11,161 nt of DNA from an uncultured Micrococcales bacterium (GTDB lineage: Bacteria > Actinomycetota > Actinomycetes > S36-B12 > GCA-2699445). Of the stretch, positions 1 to 7,160 are shown piece by piece. The stretch lies in contig CAIWTL010000612.1 in the NCBI GenBank assembly GCA_903915555.1, positions 1 through 11,161 on the forward strand. Reading direction: 5' to 3'. Within the stretch, counting starts at the first letter, position 1. Every line of letters begins with the position of its first letter. The position numbers and the translations under genes were made by a program. The notes under the pieces were generated by a model. That model was not told where the DNA came from. It did not search any database and worked only from the letters and a program-made list of their open reading frames with translations.

Positions 1-36
1 ATCCTGCAGTTCGTGCTGCGCTCCCTGCTGGGCTGA
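1..36 (+). CDS. C-terminal end of an unidentified upstream gene (partial)
   Basis: Frame 1 reads ILQFVLRSLLG and then a TGA at 34-36, so this looks like the last 11 codons of a gene whose body lies outside the window. The hydrophobic tail would fit a membrane protein or a short C-terminal helix, but it is too short to identify. Frames 2 and 3 are also open here, so the assignment rests on the sensible distance from the stop to the next start (22 bp). Function unknown. Confidence 0.4.
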   Translation: MLQFVLRSLLG

Positions 37-58
37 GCGGGACGGATCGGCCCAGCAG

Positions 59-427
59 GTGTCGCAGGTCGCACCCATCGGATGGCCCGCGGACCTGGCG
101 CCCCCCGGGACGGCCAGGTTCGACGACGACGTCACCGCATGGCTCCTGGACCGCGGGCCCGGTGAGTGGCGAGCGCACGACGTGCTGCGACGGTATCCCC
201 GGGCCCTGTCCGCACTGCTCATCACCCATCTCGAGACGCGTCTGGTTGCCCTGCGTCGGCACTACGGGTCGGTCCGGTCTGACATGGCCGAGGTCATGCC
301 TCCCTCGGAGATCCCGGAACTTCTCATCGCGATCGAGGCCGACGGCTCGCTGACGGCCGAGACCCTGCGGCAGGCCCGGCTCGTCGATGAGGCGTTGAAC
401 GGTCGTCGCTGGCGAAGCCGTCTGTGA
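59..427 (+). CDS. Conserved-looking hypothetical protein, 122 aa, upstream of dxs
   Basis: I do not recognise this protein. It starts with GTG at 59; the only ribosome-binding candidate is a GGGACGGA stretch at 39-46, about 12 nt away, so initiation looks weak. The frame is open to the window edge but has no other start codon inside the window. The product is acidic at the N terminus (FDDD near residue 21) and mostly amphipathic helix from about residue 38. It carries WLLDRGPGEW (28-37), a central Leu/Arg-rich segment, a PPSEIPELL segment and a basic tail ending RRWRSRL. It has no cysteine, signal peptide, membrane span or nucleotide-binding motif. Codon use resembles the neighbouring genes, which supports a real gene. 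It ends 34 bp before dxs on the same strand. dxs seems to have its own promoter, so co-transcription is possible but not required. Confidence 0.7.
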   Translation: MSQVAPIGWPADLAPPGTARFDDDVTAWLLDRGPGEWRAHDVLRRYPRALSALLITHLETRLVALRRHYGSVRSDMAEVMPPSEIPELLIAIEADGSLTAETLRQARLVDEALNGRRWRSRL

Positions 428-449
428 TGCCGCGACCCGGGGCGCTGCG

Positions 450-461
450 TAGAATCGGGGA
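450..461 (+). promoter_or_regulatory. Candidate leaderless promoter (-10 box) of dxs
   Basis: TAGAAT at 450-455 fits the actinobacterial -10 consensus TANNNT and is followed by six bases (CGGGGA) and then the GTG at 462. That places the expected transcription start at or next to the start codon, the arrangement of leaderless mRNAs. No convincing -35 box is visible 16-18 nt upstream. The same bases also contain GGGGAG (457-462), which could act as a Shine-Dalgarno site for the in-frame ATG at 468 if transcription starts further upstream. Confidence 0.5.
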
Positions 462-2330
462 GTGGGAATGATCGACGGCATCCAGGGACCGAGTGACCTG
501 GCCGGCCTCGACGACGAGCAACTGAACGCGCTTGCCGCGGAGATCCGCGACTTCCTCGTCGGTTCGGTGGCCAAGACCGGTGGTCACCTCGGTCCCAACC
601 TCGGCGTCGTCGAGTTGACCATCGCCCTTCACCGCGTCTTCGACTCGCCCCGCGATGCCATCCTCTGGGACACGGGCCACCAGACGTACGTCCACAAGAT
701 CCTGACCGGACGGGCCGCGGACTTCGCCGGTCTGCGCCAGGACGGTGGGTTGTCCGGGTATCCGAGCCGGGCCGAGAGCCCTCATGACTGGATCGAGAAC
801 AGTCACGCGTCCACAGCGCTGTCCTACGCGGACGGGTTGGCGAAGGGCTGGCAGCTCTCTGGAGAGGCCGAGTCCCGGCACGTCGTGGCTGTCGTCGGGG
901 ATGGATCGCTGACCGGCGGCATGGCGTGGGAGGCCCTCAACAACATCGCGGCTGCGGATCGGCCGATCGTCATCGTGGTGAACGACAACGGCCGGTCCTA
1001 TGGCCCGACGATCGGTGGCATCGCGCATCACCTGGGAACCCTGCGGACCCTCCAGGGGTACGAGCGGGTGCTGGACTGGGGTCGACGCACGCTGACCCGG
1101 ACGCCCGTCGTGGGACGTCCCGTATACGGGACGTTGCACGGCATGAAGAAGGGCGTCAAGGACATCGTCTCCCCGCAGGGCATGTTCGAGGATCTCGGGA
1201 TCAAGTACATCGGGCCCATCGATGGGCACGACATCGCCGACCTCGAAGCGACCCTCGCCCGGGCCGCGAGATTCCCCGGCCCGGTCATCGTCCACTGCCT
1301 CACGCAGAAGGGACGTGGCTATGCCCCCGCCGAGAACGACGAGGCCGACCGCTTCCATGGTGTGGGCGTCATCGACCCGGAGACGGGACGGCCCACATCC
1401 GTCGCAGGGCCATCATGGACAGGGGCGTTCTCCCAGGCGCTCATCCGTGAGGCGGACCGCCGGCCGGAGGTCACTGCCATCACCGCCGCCATGCCAGGGC
1501 CCACGGGTCTCGCTGATTTCGCCGCAGTGCACCCCGACCGCTTCTTCGACGTCGGGATCGCCGAGCAGCACGCAGTCACCAGCGCGGCAGGCCTCGCCAT
1601 GGGCGGCTCCCATCCGGTTGTCGCTGTCTACGCGACCTTCCTGAACCGTGCTTACGACCAGGTCCTGCTCGACGTGGCGCTGCACGGACTCCCGGTCACG
1701 ATCGTGCTCGACCGTGCCGGTCTGACCGGGGACGACGGCGCCAGTCACAACGGCATGTGGGATCTGCCCCTCCTGGCCGGGATCCCGGGCATGCGCGTGG
1801 CGGCCCCTCGTGACGCCGCGTCGTTGGAGACCGAGCTCGCGGAGGCTCTCGACATCGACGACGGGCCCACCACCCTTCGGTTCCCCAAGGGAGCCCTTCC
1901 GGACGCCCTCCCCGCTCTCAGGCGCAGCGGCACTGTCGACGTGCTGGCCGAATGGGGGGACGATGTGCTGCTTGTGGGCGTCGGTCCGATGAGCGAGGTA
2001 TGTCTGGCTGCGGGGGAATCTCTCGCCTCGGAGGGCGTCCAGACGACGGTCGTCGACCCGCGATGGGTCCTGCCGGTGAGCGAGGACCTGGTGGACCTCG
2101 CCCGCGGCGCCCGACTCGTGGTCGTGGTCGAGGACGGCAACAAGCAGGGAGGCGTGGGATCCGCCACCGCGGCGCGGCTCACTCCGCAACCGGTCCTGAG
2201 CCTGGGGGTTGACCCCGAGTTCCTCCGCCATGCGCGGCGCCCCCAGTTGCTCGAGGAGCAGGGACTCACGGGGGCCGGCGTCGCCGAGTCGGTGCGTAAG
2301 GCCCTCGTGGTGATGGACCACGTGGACTGA
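462..2330 (+). CDS. dxs: 1-deoxy-D-xylulose-5-phosphate synthase
   Basis: This cytosolic thiamine-diphosphate enzyme condenses pyruvate and glyceraldehyde 3-phosphate to DXP, the entry step of the MEP isoprenoid pathway, and also feeds thiamine and pyridoxal synthesis. At 622 aa it has the family's usual length. The N-terminal domain shows KTGGHLGPNLG (38-48), DTGHQTYVHK (70-79) and the ThDP/Mg motif GDGSLTGG (146-153) ending at NDN (174-176). The variant NDNGRSYGPTIGG is typical of actinobacterial Dxs. The pyrimidine-binding domain has DVGIAEQH, with the catalytic Glu at 368 (E. coli Glu370), and LDRAGLTGDDG. A transketolase C-terminal domain completes the protein. Start choice: GTG 462 suits a leaderless transcript, while ATG 468 (two codons in) has GGGGAG five bases upstream; the protein differs by only two residues. 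No frame damage is seen. Confidence 0.97.
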   Translation: MGMIDGIQGPSDLAGLDDEQLNALAAEIRDFLVGSVAKTGGHLGPNLGVVELTIALHRVFDSPRDAILWDTGHQTYVHKILTGRAADFAGLRQDGGLSGYPSRAESPHDWIENSHASTALSYADGLAKGWQLSGEAESRHVVAVVGDGSLTGGMAWEALNNIAAADRPIVIVVNDNGRSYGPTIGGIAHHLGTLRTLQGYERVLDWGRRTLTRTPVVGRPVYGTLHGMKKGVKDIVSPQGMFEDLGIKYIGPIDGHDIADLEATLARAARFPGPVIVHCLTQKGRGYAPAENDEADRFHGVGVIDPETGRPTSVAGPSWTGAFSQALIREADRRPEVTAITAAMPGPTGLADFAAVHPDRFFDVGIAEQHAVTSAAGLAMGGSHPVVAVYATFLNRAYDQVLLDVALHGLPVTIVLDRAGLTGDDGASHNGMWDLPLLAGIPGMRVAAPRDAASLETELAEALDIDDGPTTLRFPKGALPDALPALRRSGTVDVLAEWGDDVLLVGVGPMSEVCLAAGESLASEGVQTTVVDPRWVLPVSEDLVDLARGARLVVVVEDGNKQGGVGSATAARLTPQPVLSLGVDPEFLRHARRPQLLEEQGLTGAGVAESVRKALVVMDHVD

Positions 2331-2388
2331 GTCCGGCGGCGACGGGGTGGGTCGGGGACGCCGGCCGGCAGGCCAGCCCGCCCGTGTG

Positions 2389-2418
2389 GACGGTCCGGCC
2401 TTGACCGACAGAACCGTC
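2389..2418. terminator. Weak candidate hairpin at the dxs/fadB convergent junction
   Basis: CGGTC (2391-2395) and GACCG (2403-2407) can form a 5-bp stem with a 7-base loop. Alternatively GACGGT (2389-2394) can pair with ACCGTC (2413-2418). The two structures exclude each other. The site lies between the stops of two convergent genes, where a bidirectional terminator would be expected, but there is no T tract on either strand. The fadB stop codon begins inside the second arm. In DNA this GC-rich, such stems arise easily by chance. Confidence 0.2.
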
Positions 2419-4567
2419 AGGCGGGGACCGAGGCGGTGCCCGCAGGAAGGAAGCGCTTCCCGTTGACCTGTTCGGACACCCCGGACCGGTCGAGGTAGGG
2501 GCTGATCCCGCCGAGGTGGAAGCCCCAGCCGGCACCCAGGATCATGCACATGTCGATGTCCTGTACCTCGGCGACGACTCCCTCATCGAGCATGAGTTGC
2601 ACTTCCTCGGCCAGGGCCGTCAGCGCCCGCTCCCGGACCTGTTCGGCCGTCAACGGGCTGTCGCCCTGCACGAACACCTCCGCCACCTTCGGATCGACCG
2701 TGCGGTTGCCCGACGAGTCGAAGTGCCAGATCCCCGTGATGCCGGACTCCACCCCGCGACGCAGATTGTCGGAGACGTAGAAGCGGTCGGGGTAGGCGTC
2801 GTGCATGGTCTCCGAGACATGGAAGGCCACCGCGGGTCCGACCAGTTGGAGCAGGACGAACGGTGACATCGGAAGGCCCAACGGATCCAAGGCGGTGTCG
2901 GCCACCTCGAACGGGGTGCCCTCGTCGACGCTGCGCGTGACCTCGCCCAGGAACCGTGTGAGCAGCCGGTTGACGACGAACGCGGGCGCGTCCTTGACCA
3001 GCACACACGACTTCCTGAGGTTCTTCCCGACCGCGAAGGCAGTCGCCAGGGTGGCGTCGTCGGTCTGCTCGGCCCGCACGATCTCGAGCAGCGGCATGAT
3101 CGCGACAGGGTTGAAGAAGTGGAATCCCACGACGCGTTCCGGATGTTTCAGGTCGGCAGCCATCTCGGTCACCGACAACGACGATGTGTTGGTGGCCAGT
3201 ACACAGGTCTCGGACACGACGGCCTCGCACTCGGCGAAAACCTGCTGCTTGACCTTCAGATCCTCGAAAACGGCCTCGATGACGAAGTCGGCGTCCGCGA
3301 AGGCCGCCTTGTCCGTGGCGCCGCTGATCAGAGCCTTGAAGCGGTTGGCCTTGTCCTGGTTGATCCGGCCTCGGGCCAGGAGCTTGTCGATCTCGCCGTG
3401 GACGTAGGCGACGCCCTTGTCGACCCTCTCCTGATCGAGGTCGGTCATGACCACGGGGACCTGCAGACGCTGGATGAACAACAGTGCCATCTGACTGGCC
3501 ATCAGCCCGGCCCCCACCACACCGACCTTGTTCACCGGACGCGCCAGGGCCTTGTCCGGGGCGCCGACAGGGCGCTTGGCCCGCTTCTGGACGAGGTCGA
3601 ACGAGTACAACCCCGCCCGGAGTTCGTCACTCATGATGAGGTCGGCCAGCGCTTCGTCCTCGGCGGCGAATCCTGCGTCGGCATCGGCTGTCTTGGCCGC
3701 GGCCACGAGGTCCACTGCGCGAACCGGGGCGGGTGCCGCGCCGTGCAGTTGCGCATCGAGACCGGTGCGCACGGCGTCCACTGCCTGGTCCCAACTGTCG
3801 TCGCGGGCGACCTCGGGTCTATCGACGACGATCTCGCCCGCCACGACACCGGAGGCCCACAGCAGGGACCTCTCGATGAAGTCCGCGGGCTCGAACATCG
3901 CGTCCGCGATGCCGAGGTCCAGAACCTGCTGGGGCTTCAGCATGCGGTTCTGCGCAAGGGGGTTGGTGACGATGACCTGGAGCGCCTTCTCGGGGCCGAT
4001 CAGGTTCGGGAGGAGCCACGTGCCGCCCCAGCCGGGCACAAGGCCGAGGAAGCACTCGGGCAAGGCGATGGCGGCTGCGCCGGAGCTGATGGTCCGGTAG
4101 TTGCAGTGCAGCGCCAGTTCGAGCCCGCCACCCATGGCGGCCCCGTTGATGAAGGCGAAGGTGGGGACGGCGAAGTCGGTGAACCGGCGAAGCACCTGGT
4201 GTCCGAGTTTCGCGATGCCGAGCGCCATCTCACGTGAGGTGATGATCGGCACGCCGGTGAGGTCCGCGCCCACCGCGAAGATGAACGGCTTCCCGACGAC
4301 GGCGAGGGCCTTGATGTCGGCCGCCGCCGCCTCGTCGAGAGCGCGGTTGAGCTCGAGAAGGCCCTTCGGTCCGAACGTGTTGGGCTTGGTGTGGTCGAAT
4401 CCGTTGTCCAGCGTGATGAGGCCGAACGAGAAGTCGCCGGAGGGGGAAGGGACCACCTGGAACTTGGCGTGCGTCACCACTTCGTCGCCGAGCAGGGACT
4501 CGTCGATCGCGAGATCGGCGAGGGTTGTGGGGATGTCACTGCTGATGCTCGCGGGCACGTCGCTCAC
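2417..4567 (-). CDS. fadB: Fatty-acid oxidation complex alpha subunit (enoyl-CoA hydratase / 3-hydroxyacyl-CoA dehydrogenase)
   Basis: This bifunctional beta-oxidation enzyme hydrates trans-2-enoyl-CoA and oxidises the L-3-hydroxyacyl-CoA with NAD+. It pairs with the thiolase encoded just upstream. From GTG 4567 it has 716 aa, close to the Mycobacterium tuberculosis FadB (Rv0860) family. The N-terminal crotonase domain (about 30-320) carries GKPFIFAVGADL as the oxyanion region and the two catalytic glutamates, E150 in GGGLELALH and E171 in LPECFLG. The dehydrogenase part starts with a Rossmann motif KVGVVGAGLMASQ (347-359). Its catalytic dyad is H483 (HFFNP) and E495. The C-terminal segment GAGWGFHLGGISPYLDR is of the mycobacterial type. 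Start choice: the open frame extends to 4639, but that part overlaps fadA. GTG 4567 has AGAAGG seven bases upstream and lies 2 bp after the fadA stop. GTG 4573 is the alternative, but it is only one base from the ribosome-binding site. Confidence 0.96.
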   Translation of the reverse strand: MSDVPASISSDIPTTLADLAIDESLLGDEVVTHAKFQVVPSPSGDFSFGLITLDNGFDHTKPNTFGPKGLLELNRALDEAAAADIKALAVVGKPFIFAVGADLTGVPIITSREMALGIAKLGHQVLRRFTDFAVPTFAFINGAAMGGGLELALHCNYRTISSGAAAIALPECFLGLVPGWGGTWLLPNLIGPEKALQVIVTNPLAQNRMLKPQQVLDLGIADAMFEPADFIERSLLWASGVVAGEIVVDRPEVARDDSWDQAVDAVRTGLDAQLHGAAPAPVRAVDLVAAAKTADADAGFAAEDEALADLIMSDELRAGLYSFDLVQKRAKRPVGAPDKALARPVNKVGVVGAGLMASQMALLFIQRLQVPVVMTDLDQERVDKGVAYVHGEIDKLLARGRINQDKANRFKALISGATDKAAFADADFVIEAVFEDLKVKQQVFAECEAVVSETCVLATNTSSLSVTEMAADLKHPERVVGFHFFNPVAIMPLLEIVRAEQTDDATLATAFAVGKNLRKSCVLVKDAPAFVVNRLLTRFLGEVTRSVDEGTPFEVADTALDPLGLPMSPFVLLQLVGPAVAFHVSETMHDAYPDRFYVSDNLRRGVESGITGIWHFDSSGNRTVDPKVAEVFVQGDSPLTAEQVRERALTALAEEVQLMLDEGVVAEVQDIDMCMILGAGWGFHLGGISPYLDRSGVSEQVNGKRFLPAGTASVPA

Positions 4568-4569
4568 GG

Positions 4570-5775
4570 TCACGCCTTCTTTCCGTCGAAGTTCGGGTTC
4601 TCCCAGATCACGGTGCCGCCCATCCCCAGGCCGATGCACATGGTCGTCAGCCCGTAGCGGACCTCGGGGTGCTCGGCGAACTCGTCGGCGAGGTACGTCA
4701 TCAGCCGGATGCCGCTGGAGGCGAGGGGATGGCCGACAGCGATCGCACCACCGTAGGGATTGACCCGGGCGTCGTCGTCGGCGATGCCGAAGTGGTCCAG
4801 GAATGCGAGCACCTGGATCGCGAAGGCCTCGTTGACCTCGAAGAGCCCGATGTCACCGATCGAGAGGCCGGCCTTGGCCAACGCCTTCTCGGTGGACGGG
4901 ACCGGGCCGATGCCCATGACCTCGGGATCGACGCCGGCGAAAGCGAACGACACCAGCCGCATCTTCGTGGTGAGTCCGTACTCGCGGGCAGCGTCCCCGG
5001 ATGCCAGGATCGCGCCGGTCGCGCCGTCGTTGAGTCCGGCGGCATTGCCGGCCGTCACACGGCCGTGGGCGCGGAACGGCGTCTTGAGGGCCGCGAGGCT
5101 CGCCATGCTGGTGCCGGGGCGAGGGGGTTCATCGGCAGTGGCGAGTCCGAAGCCCTTCTCGGCGGAGCGGGTGGCGACGGGGACGAGGTTGGGCTGGATC
5201 CTGCCGTTCGCGTAGGCCTTCGCCGTCTTCTCCTGGGAGGCCACCGCGTAGGCGTCGGCGCGCTCCTTGGTCAGGTGGGGGAAGCGGTCGTGCAGGTTCT
5301 CGGCTGTCTTGCCCATGAGCAGCGCCTCGGGGTCCACCAACTTCTCGCTGAGGAACCGGGGGTTCGGATCGACGCCTTCGCCCATGGGATGCCGCCCCAT
5401 GTGCTCGACCCCGCCGGCCACCGCCACGTCGTACATCCCCGACATGATCGCTGCGGACAACGTGGTGACGGAGGTCATCGCCCCGGCACACATGCGATCG
5501 ACGCTGTAGCCGGGCACCGTCCGGGGGAACCCGGCCAGGAGCGCGGCCGAGCGCCCGATGGTGAGTCCCTGGTCGCCGACCTGGGTGGTGGCGGCCACCG
5601 CGACGTCGTCGATGCTGTCGAGAGGCAGGCCCTCGTTGCGACGGGCCAACTCCCGGAAGACGTTGACCACGAGGTCGTCCGCGCGCGTCTCGGCGAAGAT
5701 TCCCTTCGGACCGGCTTTGCCGAACGGGGTGCGTGCCCCGTCCACGAAGACGACATCCTGGACTGATCGGCTCAC
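4570..5775 (-). CDS. fadA: Acetyl-CoA acyltransferase (3-ketoacyl-CoA thiolase), beta subunit
   Basis: This thiolase cleaves 3-ketoacyl-CoA to acetyl-CoA plus a shortened acyl-CoA, the last step of a beta-oxidation round. It is expected to form the alpha2-beta2 trifunctional complex with the FadB encoded next, as established for Rv0859/Rv0860 of M. tuberculosis. The 401 aa match the family length. The nucleophilic cysteine is C96 in SVDRMCAGAMTS. The NEAF motif begins at N315, the catalytic His is H349 in GGAIAVGHPLASSG, and the second cysteine is C380 in CIGLGMGG. Start: GTG 5775 with GGGAG five bases upstream (5781-5785 on the plus strand). The stop at 4570-4572 is 2 bp from the fadB start, and the fadB ribosome-binding site lies in the last fadA codons, so translation is probably coupled. 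A -10 box and a candidate operator sit about 50 bp upstream. Confidence 0.97.
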   Translation of the reverse strand: MSRSVQDVVFVDGARTPFGKAGPKGIFAETRADDLVVNVFRELARRNEGLPLDSIDDVAVAATTQVGDQGLTIGRSAALLAGFPRTVPGYSVDRMCAGAMTSVTTLSAAIMSGMYDVAVAGGVEHMGRHPMGEGVDPNPRFLSEKLVDPEALLMGKTAENLHDRFPHLTKERADAYAVASQEKTAKAYANGRIQPNLVPVATRSAEKGFGLATADEPPRPGTSMASLAALKTPFRAHGRVTAGNAAGLNDGATGAILASGDAAREYGLTTKMRLVSFAFAGVDPEVMGIGPVPSTEKALAKAGLSIGDIGLFEVNEAFAIQVLAFLDHFGIADDDARVNPYGGAIAVGHPLASSGIRLMTYLADEFAEHPEVRYGLTTMCIGLGMGGTVIWENPNFDGKKA

Positions 5776-5822
5776 GGTGACTCCCGGGTGACGGGGCGCC
5801 CGGCGGGCGCGGCGTGGCTCCG

Positions 5823-5839
5823 ATATTACTCGTCGGTAA
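5823..5839 (-). promoter_or_regulatory. Candidate fadA promoter -10 box overlapped by a TTAC-N6-GTAA operator
   Basis: On the minus strand TAATAT (5828-5823) is a good -10 hexamer. It would place the transcription start near 5816 and give a leader of about 40 nt to fadA. It is overlapped by the dyad TTACTCGTCGGTAA (5826-5839), which has 4-bp perfect arms and a 6-bp centre. A repressor on this dyad would block RNA polymerase. Dyads of this shape are common targets of TetR-family regulators, which often control acyl-CoA metabolism in Actinobacteria; the assignment to such a regulator is inference. No clear -35 hexamer is visible. Confidence 0.5.
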
Positions 5840-5900
5840 CCTGACGGCCGAGCGTCGGTGCTGTGTCGTACATCACGGAAGAGCCGGGCCAGGGAGACCC

Positions 5901-7108
5901 TCAGGGTCGGGTGGGGTCCAGCGCTGCCGAGATGACGGGTGCGACCTGCTCGATCTGCCAGCCCCGGACCCCGGAAGTGCTGAGGCCGGTGGCGATGTCG
6001 TCGGGGGTCAGGGGTCGCCCTTCGGCGTTCCAGATCAGAGCCCGGACCGGATCCGGCGACACGAGCACCTCCGGCGGCATGCCGAGGGTGGCGGCATGCT
6101 CACTGATCGCGGAGCGCACGGCTGTGAGCCTCGCGGCGGCATCGGGATCGCGGCGTTCCCAGCTCCGTTGCGGCGGGGGTCCGTCCGGCGCGACGCGCTG
6201 CGGTAGGGCGTCGTCGGGCAGCGACCGGGCGCGCTCCACCGCGTCCCACACCGTCGGATCCGTCGTCGCTGCGGCTTCATGGCCGGGAGGGCGGCCAGCG
6301 CTTCCTGATCCGATGGCTTGGTGGTGACGATCTGGATCACGACGCTGTCCTTGAGGATCCGGCCGACCGGCTGGTCGGCAGCCCTGGCCATCTGATCGCG
6401 CAACAGCCAGAGCTCCCGCACCACGGCGAGGTCCCGCGGATCCCGTAGCTTCGCCACTCCGGAGGTGCGGCGCCACGGTTCGGGATCGGCCTTGGGCTGC
6501 CAGGTCGTCAGGTAGGCGAACTCCTCCTCGGCCCACCTGGTGCGTCCCGCGCGATGCAGCCGCTCGATCAGGTCCTCGCGCAACTCGTGCAGGAGTTCCA
6601 CGTCCAAGGCGGCGTAGATGATCCAGGATTCGGGCAGTGGACGTCGCGACCAGTCGGCGGCACCGTGTCCCTTGGCGAGACTCACCCCGAGCAGATCCTC
6701 GGTCAGGGAGGCCAGACCCACGCGGGGGAGGCCGAGGATCCGCGCCGCCAGTTCGGTGTCGAAGAGGGACTCGGGGCGCAGGCCCACCTCGGCCAGGCAC
6801 GGCAGGTCCTGCGTCGCCGCATGGAGGATCCATTCGGTGGGGTTTATGGCGTCGGCCAGGGCATCGAGACGGCCCAGCGCCGCGGGGTCGACCAGATGCG
6901 TGCCGGAGCCCTCCCGCCGCAGCTGGATGAGGTAGGCGCTCTGTCCGTAGCGGTGGCCCGAGGCCCGTTCGGCGTCGACAGCCACGGGGCCGGATCCGCG
7001 TGTCATAGCGTCCGCCACGGCCATGAGGGCGTCCGGGGTGTCCACGACATCAGGGACCCCCTCCGCCGGGTGGCGCAGGACCGGGGTCTCGTCGTTCACG
7101 TCAGTCAC
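5901..7108 (-). CDS. rnd: Ribonuclease D (DEDDy exonuclease with HRDC domain), interrupted by a -1 frameshift
   Basis: This is a 3'-5' exoribonuclease of the RNase D family, acting on tRNA precursors and other structured RNAs. From GTG 7108 the frame shows the DEDDy site: D45 and E47 in PVAVDAER, D101 in HAATQDL, and Y165/D169 in YAALDV. An HRDC domain follows at about 205-285. After LAALPAMKPQRRRIRR (to residue 286) this frame becomes Arg/Pro-rich nonsense and runs to a stop at 6035. The proper C-terminal sequence (VWDAVERARSLPDDALPQR, and on to AALDPTRP) continues in the -1 frame from about 6251 to the TGA at 5901. Joined, the product would be about 402 aa, the normal family length. No classical slippery heptamer is present, so a lost base (real mutation or sequence error) is the likely cause. 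The start has only a weak GGG upstream; TACGCT (7123-7118) nine bases before it may be a -10 box. It lies 52 bp after the regulator gene. Confidence 0.88.
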
Positions 7109-7160
7109 GTCACGCCCAGCGTAGATGGTCGAGGCGCAGGCGGTCGGGGATGTCCCGGGG

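Noticed and set aside
324..1358. Long minus-strand open frame (344 aa) opposite dxs
   Set aside because: It is antisense to a clear dxs, rich in Arg, Gly, Asp and His with no recognisable motif; long antisense frames are expected in high-GC DNA.
2360..2369. Perfect palindrome GCCGGCCGGC in the dxs/fadB gap
   Set aside because: It is a simple GC repeat of the kind frequent in this base composition, with no T tract and no second copy seen.
1413..2549. Minus-strand open frame (378 aa) across the dxs 3' half
   Set aside because: It has low-complexity composition and runs through both dxs and the fadB end; no domain is visible and it is a codon-bias shadow.
3119..4237. Plus-strand open frame (372 aa) opposite fadB
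   Set aside because: The composition (Gly, His, Asp, Val) is typical of an antisense shadow, and fadB on the other strand has complete catalytic motifs.
4669..5766. Plus-strand open frame (365 aa) opposite fadA
   Set aside because: It is antisense to an intact thiolase and shows no family motif.
6240..6270. Programmed -1 ribosomal frameshift in rnd
   Set aside because: There is no slippery heptamer and no obvious stimulatory hairpin or pseudoknot at the junction; a missing base explains the data more simply.
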